Shown one piece after another: positions 7,091 to 16,706 of a DNA stretch of 64,000 nucleotides. Made by a program: the position numbers and the translations under genes. The notes below the pieces were generated by a model. That model saw only the letters and a list, made by a program, of their open reading frames with translations. It ran no database searches and was not told the origin of the DNA. Numbering within the stretch: the stretch's first letter is position 1; each line of letters starts with the position of its first letter. Origin of the DNA: Ruminococcaceae bacterium BL-6 (GTDB lineage Bacteria; Bacillota; Clostridia; Oscillospirales; Acutalibacteraceae); assembly GCA_902810075.1 (NCBI GenBank), contig LR778135.1, positions 1,364,001 through 1,428,000 on the forward strand. The letters run 5' to 3'.

Positions 7091-9709
7091 ATGGCAGACC
7101 TTTCACCGATGATGAAGCAATATTTTGAAATGAAGGAGCAGAACCCCGACACGCTGCTTTTCTTCCGGCTCGGCGATTTTTACGAGATGTTCTACGACGA
7201 CGCGAAGCTCGCGTCGAAAGAGCTGGAGCTTACGCTGACCGGCCGCGACTGCGGGCAGGAGGAGCGCGCGCCCATGTGCGGCGTGCCGTTTCACAGCGCG
7301 GAAAGCTATATCGCCCGCCTTGTGGCGAAAGGCTATAAGGTCGCCATCTGCGAGCAGATGGAGGACCCCGCCCTCGCCAAGGGGCTGGTCAAGCGCGAGG
7401 TCATCCGCGTCATCACGCCCGGCACGGTCATGGAAAGCAGCATGCTCGACGAGACGCGCAACAATTATATCTGCTCCGTCTTTGCCGACGAAGCCTGCGC
7501 GGGCCTCTGCTTTGCCGATATCTCTACCGGCGAGCTTCACGCGACGAGCCTGAAAGCCGACAACCTTTCGGGGCTGGAGCCGATGCTCGAAAACGAGCTT
7601 TCGCGCTTTTCCCCGCGCGAGATTCTCATCAGCCCGGGCGCGCTGCAACTTCGTGCGCTGCCGAAATTTATCCGCGAGCGGCTTTCCGCTTCGCTGGAAT
7701 GCCTGGAGGACGCGGATTTCAATCCGGAATCGTGCGGCCCCGCCGTGCTGGAGCAGTTCCGGAAGGACAGCCTGGAGGAGCTGGGCCTTGCCGACCGGCC
7801 CGATATCGTCCGCGCGCTCGGCGCTTTGCTCTCGTACCTGAAAAAGACCCAGCGCACGGGCTTGGAGCGCATGAATTCCGTGGACCTGTATTCCGGTTCC
7901 CAGTTCATGCGCCTCGACCTGAACGCCCGGCGCAATCTGGAGCTTTTGGAGACCCTGCGCGACAAGGAGAAGCGCGGGTCTCTTTTGTGGGTTCTCGACA
8001 AGACGAAAACCGCCATGGGCAAGCGCCTGATCCGCCTGTGGATCGAGCGCCCGCTCCTCAGCCCCGTCCAGATTCTGCACCGCCAAAACGCGGTGGAGGA
8101 GCTGGCGCAGGACGGCATGCTGCGGGAAAACGCCGCGGAGCAGCTTTCCGGAATCTACGACCTGGAACGGCTGATGACGCGCATCGTCTACGGCTCCGCC
8201 AACGCGCGGGAGCTTCGCTCCCTTTGCGCGGCGGCGGGCAGGCTGCCCCGGCTGAAAGAGCTTCTTTCCGGCCTGAAATCGAACCTGCTTCAGCAGATTT
8301 ACCGGCAGATCGACACGCTGGAGGATGTGCGGGACCTGATCGACCGCTCCATTGTGGACGAGCCGCCGTTTTCGATCCGCGAGGGCGGCATGATCCGGCC
8401 CGGGTACAGCGCGGAGCTCGACGAATTGAAAGGCGACATGGGCAGCAGCAAGGAATACATCGCCCGCATCGAGGCGCAGGAACGCGAGCGCACGGGGATC
8501 CCCAAGCTGAAAATCGGCTACAACCGCGTGTTCGGGTATTATATCGAGATCCCGAACGCCTTCCGGGACAAGGCCCCGGAGGAATACATAAGAAAGCAGA
8601 CGCTGACCAACTGCGAACGCTTCATCACGCCGGAGCTGAAGGTGCTGGAGGGACGCATTCTCGGCGCGCACGACAAATCCATCCAGCTCGAAACACACCT
8701 GTTCGATCAGGTGAGAAAGCAGGTCTCGGAGCAGCTTTCCCGCGTGCAGGCCACCGCCGCGGCCATCGCGCAGCTGGATGTGCTCCTTTCGTTCGCTTCC
8801 GTTTCCGTCGCGAACGGATACAACCGCCCGCTTGTGAACCTGAGCGGAAAAATTATTTTGAAGGAAAGCCGCCACCCCGTCGTGGAGCTTCTGCTCGACG
8901 GCGCCCCGTTCGTCCCGAACGACGTGCTGCTCGACCAGGACGAAAACCGCGTGCTCATCATCACCGGGCCGAACATGGCGGGGAAATCGACGTATATGCG
9001 CCAGATCGCGCTCATCGTGCTGATGGCGCAGATCGGCTGTTTCGTCCCGGCTTCATCCGCCGAGATCGGCGTTGTCGACAGCATCTTCACGCGCGTCGGC
9101 GCGTCGGACAACCTGTCGTCCGGCCAGTCCACCTTCATGGTGGAGATGACGGAGGTGGCGGACATCCTGAAAAACGCCACCAGCCGCAGCCTGCTCATCC
9201 TGGATGAGATCGGGCGCGGAACCTCCACGTTCGACGGCATGAGCATCGCCCGCGCGGTGCTGGAATATGTGGCGGACAAGCGCCTGCTGGGCGCGAAGGC
9301 CCTGTTCGCGACGCACTACCACGAGCTGACGGAGCTGGAAAAGCTCGTCAAGGGCGTGAAGAACTACAACATCGCCGTGAAAAAGCGCGGCGACGACATC
9401 ACGTTCCTGCGGCGCATTGTGCGCGGCGGGGCGGATGACAGCTACGGGATCGAGGTCGCGAAGCTCGCCGGGGTGCCGCAGAAGGTGGTCACCCGCGCAA
9501 AGCAGGTTTTAAAGGAGCTGGAAAACGGAAAGCCGGTCACCACGGCGAAGCGCCCGGCCCGGGATGACGGGGAGACGGGGCAGCTTGCCCTGACCCCGCC
9601 GAACGAATCGGAAGTGATGGAACGCTTGAAAAAGATGGATGTCAATACGCTGACTCCCATCGAGTGCATGAACGCGCTGTTCCGGCTTTCCGAGTTGGCC
9701 AGAAAATAA
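7091..9709 (+). CDS. mutS: DNA mismatch repair protein MutS
   Basis: Mismatch-recognition ATPase, 872 residues, the usual length. The N-terminal mismatch-binding domain has the phenylalanine wedge F30-Y31-E32 (FYE in GDFYEMFYDD); the connector, lever and clamp domains follow; the C-terminal ABC-type ATPase has Walker A GPNMAGKST (626-634), a Walker B LLILDEIGRGTS and the ATHYHEL segment. It sits directly before mutL (24-base gap) in a standard mutSL arrangement and acts on newly replicated DNA. Confidence 0.99.
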   Translation: MADLSPMMKQYFEMKEQNPDTLLFFRLGDFYEMFYDDAKLASKELELTLTGRDCGQEERAPMCGVPFHSAESYIARLVAKGYKVAICEQMEDPALAKGLVKREVIRVITPGTVMESSMLDETRNNYICSVFADEACAGLCFADISTGELHATSLKADNLSGLEPMLENELSRFSPREILISPGALQLRALPKFIRERLSASLECLEDADFNPESCGPAVLEQFRKDSLEELGLADRPDIVRALGALLSYLKKTQRTGLERMNSVDLYSGSQFMRLDLNARRNLELLETLRDKEKRGSLLWVLDKTKTAMGKRLIRLWIERPLLSPVQILHRQNAVEELAQDGMLRENAAEQLSGIYDLERLMTRIVYGSANARELRSLCAAAGRLPRLKELLSGLKSNLLQQIYRQIDTLEDVRDLIDRSIVDEPPFSIREGGMIRPGYSAELDELKGDMGSSKEYIARIEAQERERTGIPKLKIGYNRVFGYYIEIPNAFRDKAPEEYIRKQTLTNCERFITPELKVLEGRILGAHDKSIQLETHLFDQVRKQVSEQLSRVQATAAAIAQLDVLLSFASVSVANGYNRPLVNLSGKIILKESRHPVVELLLDGAPFVPNDVLLDQDENRVLIITGPNMAGKSTYMRQIALIVLMAQIGCFVPASSAEIGVVDSIFTRVGASDNLSSGQSTFMVEMTEVADILKNATSRSLLILDEIGRGTSTFDGMSIARAVLEYVADKRLLGAKALFATHYHELTELEKLVKGVKNYNIAVKKRGDDITFLRRIVRGGADDSYGIEVAKLAGVPQKVVTRAKQVLKELENGKPVTTAKRPARDDGETGQLALTPPNESEVMERLKKMDVNTLTPIECMNALFRLSELARK

Positions 9710-9733
9710 CCTTTTGTAAAAGGAGACGGCCGC

Positions 9734-11668
9734 ATGGCAAAAATCAATCTGCTCGACAAGCACGTCGCGGAGCTGATCGCAGCGGGCGAGGTGGTGGAGC
9801 GCCCCGCTTCCGTCGTCAAGGAGCTCGTCGAAAACTCCATCGACGCCGGGTCATCGTTCGTCACCGTCGAAATCAAGAACGGCGGCGTTTCGTATCTGCG
9901 CGTCACCGACGACGGCTGCGGCATCGCCCGCGAGGATGTGCCGACGGCCTTCCTGCGTCACGCCACCAGCAAGGTCCTCCGCCCGGACGACCTGGAGTCC
10001 ATCGCGACGCTCGGGTTCCGCGGCGAGGCGCTCGCTTCCGTGGCCGCCGTCGCGCACGTCGAGCTGCTCACCAGAACCGAGGAGGAGCTTGCCGGGACGC
10101 GCTACGTGATCGAGGGCGGCGAGGAGAGGGTCTGCGAGGACGCCGGATGCGCCCGCGGCACCACGATCGTGGTGCGGGACCTTTTTTACAATACGCCCGC
10201 CCGCATGAAATTTTTGAAGAAGGATACGGTGGAATCCAACGCGATCGCCGCCGTTCTCGATAAAATCGCGCTTTCCCATCCTGAAGTTTCGCTGCGCTTC
10301 CTGCGCGACGGAAAAGAAACCTTGCACACGCCGGGGGATGGAAAGCTGAAATCCGCCGTTTTCGCGGTGTTCGGCCGCGAGTTTACCTCGGGGCTGATCC
10401 CGGTCGATTACAGCCTGAATGGGCTTCGCGTCCGCGGCTTTGTCAGCAGGCCGGCGAACGCCCGGCCCAACCGGAGCATGCAGCAGTTCTTCATCAACGG
10501 AAGATATGTGAAGAGCCGCACCGCCATGGTCGCTTTGGAGCAGGCGTTCAAGGGCTCGCTGATGGTCGGGAAATTCCCCGCCTGCGTCCTGCACCTGGAA
10601 ATCGCCTACCGGGCGGTGGATGTGAACGTCCACCCCGCGAAGCTGGAAGTGCGGTTCCTCAACGAAAGGCCGGTGTTCGACGTCATCTATCACGGCGTGA
10701 AAACTGCGCTGAACCGGGGGGATGCGCCGAGTCATATCACGCTGCCCGCCGCTTCTGCGGGGAAACCCGCCGCTTTTCCCGGGGCGAAGCCGCCGGATGC
10801 GCCCGCCGCACCGGCCGCGCCCTCGATTCCGCGCGTGTTCTCCGGGCCGGCCTCCGCGCCCCCCGTACTGCACGACAGCGCGGGGGAGGAGGACGGGATC
10901 GAGATTTCGGTTCCCCGCTCGCCCGCGTATCACGGCGCCCCGGCGAAGGAACAGCCGGATGACCTGCCGTTTTCCCCGCCGCCCGCCGAACGGGAGGAGA
11001 AGCCTGCTTCGGAGCTTTCCCCGGCTCCGGAAAAAGAGCCCGGGCCGGAAGCTGTCCCCGAGCCGCAGGAGCCGAAGCCGCTGATTGAAAAGGATACGCT
11101 CCATACTGCCCACTACATCGGCGAGGCGTTCGGGACGTATGTGATCCTGCAGCGCGGCGAAGAGCTGGTGCTCATCGACAAGCACGCCGCGCACGAACGG
11201 CTTCTTTACGAGCAGCTCAAAGAGAAAAGCGGGACGGCGTTTTCCCAGCTTCTGCTTCAGCCCGTCCCCGTCACCCTCGAGAAAAACGAATATTCCGCCG
11301 TGCTGTCGTCGCTGGAGCTTTGCGCATCGGCCGGCTTTGAAATCGAAGACTTCGGCGCGGGCACCGTTCTGGTGCGCAGCGCGCCGCTTTCGCTGGAAGG
11401 GTCCGACGTCGCGGACGCCGTGATGGAGATCGCGGGGTACCTCGCCTCTTCCAGGACGGACGTGACGACAGAGCATCTGGACTGGCTGTACCACAATATC
11501 GCGTGCCGCGCGGCGATCAAGGCGCGGGACGAAAGCTCCCCGCAGGAGCTGATCGCCCTGGCCCGGCGGCTCGAGGAAAATCCCCAGATCCGCTACTGCC
11601 CCCACGGCCGCCCGATCTTTATCGTGCTGACCCGGCACGAGCTGGAAAAGGACTTCGGCCGGGCCTGA
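9734..11668 (+). CDS. mutL: DNA mismatch repair protein MutL
   Basis: GHKL-ATPase partner of MutS, 644 residues. The N-terminal ATPase shows ELIAAGEVVERP, the DDGCGI motif and GFRGEAL. A proline/alanine-rich linker (about 335-450) joins it to a C-terminal dimerisation domain with the endonuclease metal motif DKHAAHERLLYE and the late CPHGRP motif. These indicate the nicking-type MutL found in bacteria without MutH, and I see no mutH. It starts at ATG with an AAGGAGA site; miaA follows 16 bases after the stop. Confidence 0.99.
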   Translation: MAKINLLDKHVAELIAAGEVVERPASVVKELVENSIDAGSSFVTVEIKNGGVSYLRVTDDGCGIAREDVPTAFLRHATSKVLRPDDLESIATLGFRGEALASVAAVAHVELLTRTEEELAGTRYVIEGGEERVCEDAGCARGTTIVVRDLFYNTPARMKFLKKDTVESNAIAAVLDKIALSHPEVSLRFLRDGKETLHTPGDGKLKSAVFAVFGREFTSGLIPVDYSLNGLRVRGFVSRPANARPNRSMQQFFINGRYVKSRTAMVALEQAFKGSLMVGKFPACVLHLEIAYRAVDVNVHPAKLEVRFLNERPVFDVIYHGVKTALNRGDAPSHITLPAASAGKPAAFPGAKPPDAPAAPAAPSIPRVFSGPASAPPVLHDSAGEEDGIEISVPRSPAYHGAPAKEQPDDLPFSPPPAEREEKPASELSPAPEKEPGPEAVPEPQEPKPLIEKDTLHTAHYIGEAFGTYVILQRGEELVLIDKHAAHERLLYEQLKEKSGTAFSQLLLQPVPVTLEKNEYSAVLSSLELCASAGFEIEDFGAGTVLVRSAPLSLEGSDVADAVMEIAGYLASSRTDVTTEHLDWLYHNIACRAAIKARDESSPQELIALARRLEENPQIRYCPHGRPIFIVLTRHELEKDFGRA

Positions 11669-11684
11669 CGGAAAGGAGAACCCG

Positions 11685-12635
11685 ATGAAAATACCGCTGA
11701 TCGCCGTGGTGGGCCCCACCGCTTCTGGCAAGAGCCGGCTGGCGGCGGAGCTCGCCCTGAACTGGAACGGGGAGGTCGTCTCCGCCGATTCCATGCAGAT
11801 CTACCGGGGCATGGACATCGGGACGGCGAAACCCTCGTCGGAGGAAATGCGCGGCGTCAGGCACCATATGATCGGCTTTGCCGATCCATCCCGCCCGTTC
11901 AGCGTCGCGGATTACGTCCGTCTGGCGGGGCAGTGTATCGCCGAAATCGACAAAAGGGGAAAGCTGCCGATCCTGGCGGGGGGGACGGGGCTTTACGTCC
12001 GCTCCCTGCTGAAAAATACGCGGTTTGCCGAAGCGGAGCGCGACGAGGCCCTGCGCGCCCGCCTTTTTGAACGCGCGGAGCGAGAGGGCCCGGAAAGCCT
12101 GGTTGCGGAGCTCGAATCCTTCGACCCGCAGTCGGCCCGGCGCATCGACTCCCACAACATCCCGCGCCTGGTACGCGCGATCGAGCTTTACCGCACGACC
12201 GGCGTGACGATGACCGATCACCTGCGCCGCTCGCGTCTTGTTCCCTCGCCGTACGACGCCTGTGTGATCGGCCTTGCCTTTCGGGACAGGCAGAAGCTTT
12301 ACGCCCGCATCGACGCGCGTGTCGACCGCATGCTGGAAGCGGGCCTTGTGGAGGAGGCGCGCTCCGTTCTGGCCCGGCCAGGCGCGCAGACGGCGCTTCA
12401 GGCCATCGGCTACAAAGAGCTCGCCCCTTATTTCCGGGGAGAAATCACGCTCGCACAGGGCGCGGAGACGATCAAGAGGGAGACGCGGCGCTACGCGAAA
12501 CGGCAGATGACCTGGTTCCGCCGGGACGAAGACGTCCGCTGGGTCCATGTGGACGATTACCCGGATTTCGGCGGGGTCGTTTCCGCCGCCAATCAGATCG
12601 TCGGGAGGATACGCCATGAACAGCCCTGTTCTTAG
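11685..12635 (+). CDS. miaA: tRNA dimethylallyltransferase MiaA
   Basis: Transfers the dimethylallyl group to A37 of tRNAs, the step before MiaB. It has 316 residues with the P-loop GPTASGKS near residue 10, the DSMQIYRGMDIGTAKP substrate motif (about 35-50), the GGTGLY motif near residue 103 and a helical tRNA-binding insert. It follows mutL closely with a GGAAAGGAGAA site. Its last 20 bases overlap the start of the next gene, indicating coupling. Confidence 0.98.
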   Translation: MKIPLIAVVGPTASGKSRLAAELALNWNGEVVSADSMQIYRGMDIGTAKPSSEEMRGVRHHMIGFADPSRPFSVADYVRLAGQCIAEIDKRGKLPILAGGTGLYVRSLLKNTRFAEAERDEALRARLFERAEREGPESLVAELESFDPQSARRIDSHNIPRLVRAIELYRTTGVTMTDHLRRSRLVPSPYDACVIGLAFRDRQKLYARIDARVDRMLEAGLVEEARSVLARPGAQTALQAIGYKELAPYFRGEITLAQGAETIKRETRRYAKRQMTWFRRDEDVRWVHVDDYPDFGGVVSAANQIVGRIRHEQPCS

Positions 12636-13917
12636 AAAAATCGCGTCCGGTTTTATCGCGGTCCTGCTCCTGATCTATGTCGGCTATCAGGTGTATAACT
12701 CGAATTACAGCCGCATCAAAACGGAAACGGCCGCCTACGCCACCGCGCAGGACACCATTTCCGCGAAAGGCTCGGCCATCCGGAAAGAGGCGCTGATCCG
12801 CCAGGAGAAATCCGGCGTCCTCACCTATGCGCTTTCTTCCGGCGGAAAGATCGCGAAGGGCGGCGTCGTGGCGGACCTTTACGACAGCGCCGCGGCGGCC
12901 ACCGCCCAGCAGCAGGCCGACAGCCTGTCCTCAGAGGTCGCCCAGCTCCAGGAGCTCAGCAGCCCGGGCGACACGTACGCCGCAAACCCGGATCTTCTGA
13001 AAAAGCAGATCGACCAGAAGCTGACGCTGCTTCTGACCGCGGTGCAGGAACAGGATTACAGCGGGGTCCCCGAAGCGCGCAGCAATCTTCTGTACCTGCT
13101 CAACGAGCGGCAGATCGTCACCGGGAAATCGAAGGATTACAGCTCCCGGATCGCGGAGCTTCAAAAGCAGCTTCAAAGCGCTTCCCCGTTGGGAGGCGGC
13201 AAGACCGGGCAGATCAAATCGCCCGCCGCGGGCTACTTCATCAATTCCGCGGACGGCTACGAGGAAAAATGGGATTATGCGTCCGTTCCCGGCCTTTCCG
13301 CGTCGCAGCTTCGGGAAAAGCTTTCCCAAAAGCCGGCCGCGGTGCCGTCCGGCGTCGTCGGCAAGGTCTGCGAGGAATTCGGCTGGTATTTCGCGTGCGT
13401 CGTTCCGCCGGACGAGGCGCTGAAATTCAAGGAAGGGCAGCGCGTCAGCATCCGACTTCCGTTTGCCGTCGGCGAGGATGTCCCGGCGACCGTGGCCGCC
13501 GTCAACCAGAAGGACCGGCAGTCGGAAGCGGCGCTGATCCTGCAAAGCTCGTATATGGATCAGGAGATCGCCTCCATCCGCAACGAGACTGTCCAGATCC
13601 AGGCGGGCTCCTATTCCGGGATCATGGTCAGCCAGGAGGCCGTCCATTTTGAAAAGCTCTCCAAAAAGGTGACCGACAAAGACGGGAAGACCACGACGGT
13701 GGTAAAACAGGTGCAGGGCGTTTACGTGCTGCACGGCCGGCAGATCGAGTTCGTTCAGATCGTGCCGCTGTTCAACAGCGGCAGCTATGTGATCTGCCAG
13801 GAGATCGGCGACACCGACGAAGCAAAAGATCAACTGATGACAAAATCCTCGATTCGTCTTTACGACGAGGTTGTGATAGAAGGGACTGACTTATATGACG
13901 GAAAAATTGTCAAATGA
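12616..13917 (+). CDS. HlyD-like membrane-anchored protein of the cell-division cluster
   Basis: Protein of 433 residues with a short cytoplasmic start, one membrane helix (about 8-26) and a long extracytoplasmic part. The pattern of a beta region, a coiled-coil section (about 95-185) and a further beta region resembles the HlyD/membrane-fusion family. The ATG at 12616 has GGGAGG 7 bases upstream and lies within the end of miaA; it overlaps yggS by 23 bases. No transporter gene is adjacent, so export of a substrate is not supported. Its place before yggS-sepF suggests an envelope or division role. The exact function is unknown. Confidence 0.75.
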   Translation: MNSPVLRKIASGFIAVLLLIYVGYQVYNSNYSRIKTETAAYATAQDTISAKGSAIRKEALIRQEKSGVLTYALSSGGKIAKGGVVADLYDSAAAATAQQQADSLSSEVAQLQELSSPGDTYAANPDLLKKQIDQKLTLLLTAVQEQDYSGVPEARSNLLYLLNERQIVTGKSKDYSSRIAELQKQLQSASPLGGGKTGQIKSPAAGYFINSADGYEEKWDYASVPGLSASQLREKLSQKPAAVPSGVVGKVCEEFGWYFACVVPPDEALKFKEGQRVSIRLPFAVGEDVPATVAAVNQKDRQSEAALILQSSYMDQEIASIRNETVQIQAGSYSGIMVSQEAVHFEKLSKKVTDKDGKTTTVVKQVQGVYVLHGRQIEFVQIVPLFNSGSYVICQEIGDTDEAKDQLMTKSSIRLYDEVVIEGTDLYDGKIVK

Positions 13918-14626
13918 AGAATTATCCCGGCGCTTTCAGAATCTGGAAGAGAATCTCAAAGTGATTCGCTCCCGCATGGAAGAGGCGGCGGTGAAATCCG
14001 GAAGAAATCCGGGGGACATCACGCTTTTGGCCGCGACCAAAACCGTGCCGGTCGAGGTGATCAACCGGGGGATCGAGCTCGGTATCGCCCACATCGGCGA
14101 AAACCGGGTGCAGGAGCTGTGCGACAAACTGGACGCGCTCCTTCCGTGCGACCGGCAGTTCATCGGGCATCTTCAGAAAAACAAGATCAAATACCTGATC
14201 GGCAGGGTCGGCATGATTCAGTCCGTCGACAGCGAAAAGCTCGCGCAGGAGGTTTCCCGTCTCTCCGTTTCCCATGGGACGGAGACCGATGTGCTGATCG
14301 AGGTGAATATCGGTGGGGAAGAGAATAAATCCGGGGTGGCGCCGGAGCATCTTTCGGAGCTTGCGGAAGAAATTTCCGCCCTGCCCGCGGTTCATGTGCG
14401 CGGGCTGATGGCAATTCCGCCGGTATGTGAAAAACCGGAAGAAGCTATGCCTTATTTTTCAAAAATGAAGGAATATTTTATTGACATGAAGGATAAAAAA
14501 ATGGATAATGTCAGTATGGACTGTTTGTCCATGGGAATGTCAGCCGATTACGTGCAGGCGATTCTCTGCGGCGCCACGATGGTCCGTATCGGATCGGCCC
14601 TGTTTGGCCCCAGAATATACCGGTAA
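13895..14626 (+). CDS. YggS/YlmE-family pyridoxal-phosphate homeostasis protein
   Basis: PLP-binding single-domain TIM barrel of 243 residues. The family keeps pyridoxal 5'-phosphate and amino-acid balance and has no proven catalytic activity. Diagnostic features are LLAATKTVP with the PLP-lysine (K of ATKTV, about residue 49), the IGENRVQE segment, and HFIGxLQKNK-type sequence (FIGHLQKNKIK), with the phosphate-binding end MGMSADY. It lies before sepF, as ylmE does in Bacillus and relatives. The start overlaps the preceding gene and has a GAAGGGA site. Confidence 0.95.
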   Translation: MTEKLSNEELSRRFQNLEENLKVIRSRMEEAAVKSGRNPGDITLLAATKTVPVEVINRGIELGIAHIGENRVQELCDKLDALLPCDRQFIGHLQKNKIKYLIGRVGMIQSVDSEKLAQEVSRLSVSHGTETDVLIEVNIGGEENKSGVAPEHLSELAEEISALPAVHVRGLMAIPPVCEKPEEAMPYFSKMKEYFIDMKDKKMDNVSMDCLSMGMSADYVQAILCGATMVRIGSALFGPRIYR

Positions 14627-14656
14627 ATCATTTTTGAATACTTAGGAGGAAATGTT

Positions 14657-15145
14657 ATGGCAGGATTGGTTCAGAAATTCAAGGATATGTGGAACCCTCC
14701 GGAAGACGAGTATGAATATGAAGAGGATTACGAAAACAACCATGGCGACGACATGATCGAGGGGTCGGAAAACCACGCGGAGACCATGCGGGAGCGCGCG
14801 GCCGCAAAGCGCGCGGCGCCCCCCCAGAACGGGGATAACAAGGTGGTCAACATCCACGCCACCGCGCAGCTTCAGGTGGTCCTTTTCAAGCCCGAGCGGT
14901 TCGGGGAGGAGACCCGCGCCGTTGCGGACGAGCTGCTGAAAATGCATACGGTGGTCCTGAACCTGGAAAACACCAACAAGGATATCTGCCGCAGAATCAT
15001 CGATTTCCTGAGCGGCGTCGCGTACGCGAACGGCGGAAAGATCAAACGGGTGGCTACCAGCACCTTCATCATCACGCCCTATAACGTCGATTTGACGGGC
15101 GACGATGTTTTAGATGAACTGGAAAACAACGGTGTCTATTTCTGA
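14657..15145 (+). CDS. sepF: cell division protein SepF
   Basis: FtsZ-associated membrane-binding division protein, 162 residues. A short amphipathic N-terminal helix (about 1-13, AGLVQKFKDMWNP) fits membrane binding, an acidic linker follows, and the C-terminal SepF core (about 75-160) has the NLENTNKDICRRIIDFLSG segment. It starts at ATG with AGGAGG. The gene overlaps the following ylmH-like gene by 32 bases. Position between yggS and ylmH is the conserved division-cluster order of Firmicutes. Confidence 0.97.
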   Translation: MAGLVQKFKDMWNPPEDEYEYEEDYENNHGDDMIEGSENHAETMRERAAAKRAAPPQNGDNKVVNIHATAQLQVVLFKPERFGEETRAVADELLKMHTVVLNLENTNKDICRRIIDFLSGVAYANGGKIKRVATSTFIITPYNVDLTGDDVLDELENNGVYF

Positions 15146-15902
15146 AAACAGCCTGCCGCCGGATGAGGCGCTGCGGGAAGCCCGGCTTCTCGACGCCGTG
15201 CGCTGTGCCGAAGAGCGGTTCCGGCCCTCTTTCGTCGGCTTTTTGACGCAGGAACAGGCCGATTCGGCGCGCGCCCTGATGGACCGTCGCGGGTTCCGCA
15301 ATTATCTGCTCTGGGGCGGCTACGGGGATGCGGAGCGCGTCGTTTTCGGGGCATTCCCCGAAAGCGGCGAGCCGAAAACGGAGGAATTCCCCATCGCGGC
15401 GCTGACCGCGTCGTTCCGCCCCTGCGATTCCCTGACGCACCGCGATTTTCTGGGCGCGCTGATGTCCGAGGGGATCGCCCGGGAAACGGTGGGGGATCTG
15501 CTGGTGGAAGCGGGGCGCGCGGTTTTGTTTCTGCGCGCGGAAATTTCGGATTATGTCCTGAGCCGGGTTTCGAAAATCGGCGGGGCCGGCGTCGGGCTTT
15601 CCCCCGGTTACCGGGAGCCGCTGCCCGCCGGGCTTGGGTTCACGGAGTTTCACGAGGTGATCGCTTCCGCACGGCTCGACTGTGTCCTTGCCGCGGTGCT
15701 GCGGATCAGCAGGGGAAAGGCCGCGGCGCTCGTCGCTTCCCGGTCCGTACGGCTGAATGGCGCGCCGGCGCAGTCGGCTTCCGCCGCCGTCGGGGACGGG
15801 GACCGGGTCTCGGTGCGCGGAAGCGGCCGGTTTGCTCTCGACCGCGTGGGTCCGGTCACGAAAAAGGGCAGATGGAACCTGACCGGCAGAAAATATAATT
15901 AA
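15114..15902 (+). CDS. YlmH-like S4-domain RNA-binding protein
   Basis: Protein of 262 residues with a YlmH N-terminal region and a C-terminal S4 RNA-binding domain (about 183-245; LDCVLAAVLRISRGKA and VRLNGAP motifs). Bacillus YlmH has been linked to ribosome-associated quality control. The ATG at 15114 sits inside sepF, reading TAGATG, and its ribosome site is weak, so translation is probably coupled to sepF; a GTG at 15132 is an alternative start. Confidence 0.88.
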   Translation: MNWKTTVSISENSLPPDEALREARLLDAVRCAEERFRPSFVGFLTQEQADSARALMDRRGFRNYLLWGGYGDAERVVFGAFPESGEPKTEEFPIAALTASFRPCDSLTHRDFLGALMSEGIARETVGDLLVEAGRAVLFLRAEISDYVLSRVSKIGGAGVGLSPGYREPLPAGLGFTEFHEVIASARLDCVLAAVLRISRGKAAALVASRSVRLNGAPAQSASAAVGDGDRVSVRGSGRFALDRVGPVTKKGRWNLTGRKYN

Positions 15903-15916
15903 CAGGGGGTTTTGTT

Positions 15917-16624
15917 GTGCTTACACTCAACGATATTATCAATGTAAGCTTCCGGAAAGCGGGTTTTTCCGGTTACCGCACGGAGGATGTAGACAGTTTC
16001 ATCGATCAGGTCAGGGAATCCTTTGATACGCTGATCAAAAAGACGATTGAGCAGAAAGAAGCGAACGAAGCCTTAAGCGCCGAGAATGCCAAGCTGAATC
16101 AGAAGCTGGACGCTCTGGCGGAAAAAATAGAGGGTTACCGCAAGGAAGAGGACGAAATCAAAACCGCGCTGGTCAGCGCCCAGAAGCTGGGGGAGGCGTC
16201 GGTGCGTGAAGCGCGCCATAAGGCCGAAATTATCATCAAGGACGCGAACCTGAAAGCGGAACGGATCATCGGCAGCGCGAAGACGGATGTCGTCTCCGAA
16301 AAGCGCGAACTGGATGACCTGAAAAAGAAAGTTTCCGATTTCCGCTCGAATCTGCTTGCAATTTATAAGGAGCATCTCACCCTGATAGACGCAATTCCCG
16401 CGAAGAAGGACGAACCCGAGGCTCCGGAGGAGCAGCCCGCAACTTCCGAGCCGGAAACGGATCGAAAGCCGGAAGAGCAGCCGCAGGAAGATTCCGGCGT
16501 GCCGGAGGATTTTTCCGTGGACGCCTCATCGTTTGAAACGCCTGCCGACGATCCCGAAAAGCACGACCTGCGCTACGACGTCCTGAAATTCAGCGACGAT
16601 GATCTGGAGATCGACGGCGACTGA
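15917..16624 (+). CDS. divIVA: DivIVA family cell-division/polarity protein
   Basis: Coiled-coil scaffold that gathers at negatively curved membrane, at septum and poles. 235 residues: the N-terminal membrane-binding region has LTLNDIINVSFRKAGF and GYRTEDVDSFID (about 2-32), followed by long coiled coil (about 35-155) and an acidic, proline-rich tail ending in EIDGD. The start is GTG at 15917 behind AGGGGG. It closes the sepF-ylmH-divIVA set. Confidence 0.95.
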   Translation: MLTLNDIINVSFRKAGFSGYRTEDVDSFIDQVRESFDTLIKKTIEQKEANEALSAENAKLNQKLDALAEKIEGYRKEEDEIKTALVSAQKLGEASVREARHKAEIIIKDANLKAERIIGSAKTDVVSEKRELDDLKKKVSDFRSNLLAIYKEHLTLIDAIPAKKDEPEAPEEQPATSEPETDRKPEEQPQEDSGVPEDFSVDASSFETPADDPEKHDLRYDVLKFSDDDLEIDGD

Positions 16625-16672
16625 AAAGGGATGCGGGAATTTGCCGCGCTTCTGCGGGCAGAATAAAAACAG

Positions 16673-16706
16673 CGGAAAGGGGTGGGCGCTGTCCGCCTCT
16701 TTTTTC
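16673..16706 (+). terminator. putative terminator/attenuator directly before lspA
   Basis: ACAGC can pair with GCTGT, or alternatively GCGGA with TCCGC, between about 16669 and 16696, followed by CTCTTTTTTC. The lspA ATG comes immediately after the U-run. The stems are short and mutually exclusive, so this may be a partial terminator or an attenuator rather than a full stop. Confidence 0.4.

Noticed and set aside
7103..8875. Minus-strand open frame of 590 codons
   Set aside because: Antisense of mutS.
9851..11794. Minus-strand open frame of 647 codons
   Set aside because: Shadow of mutL; G+C-rich codon bias creates long antisense frames.
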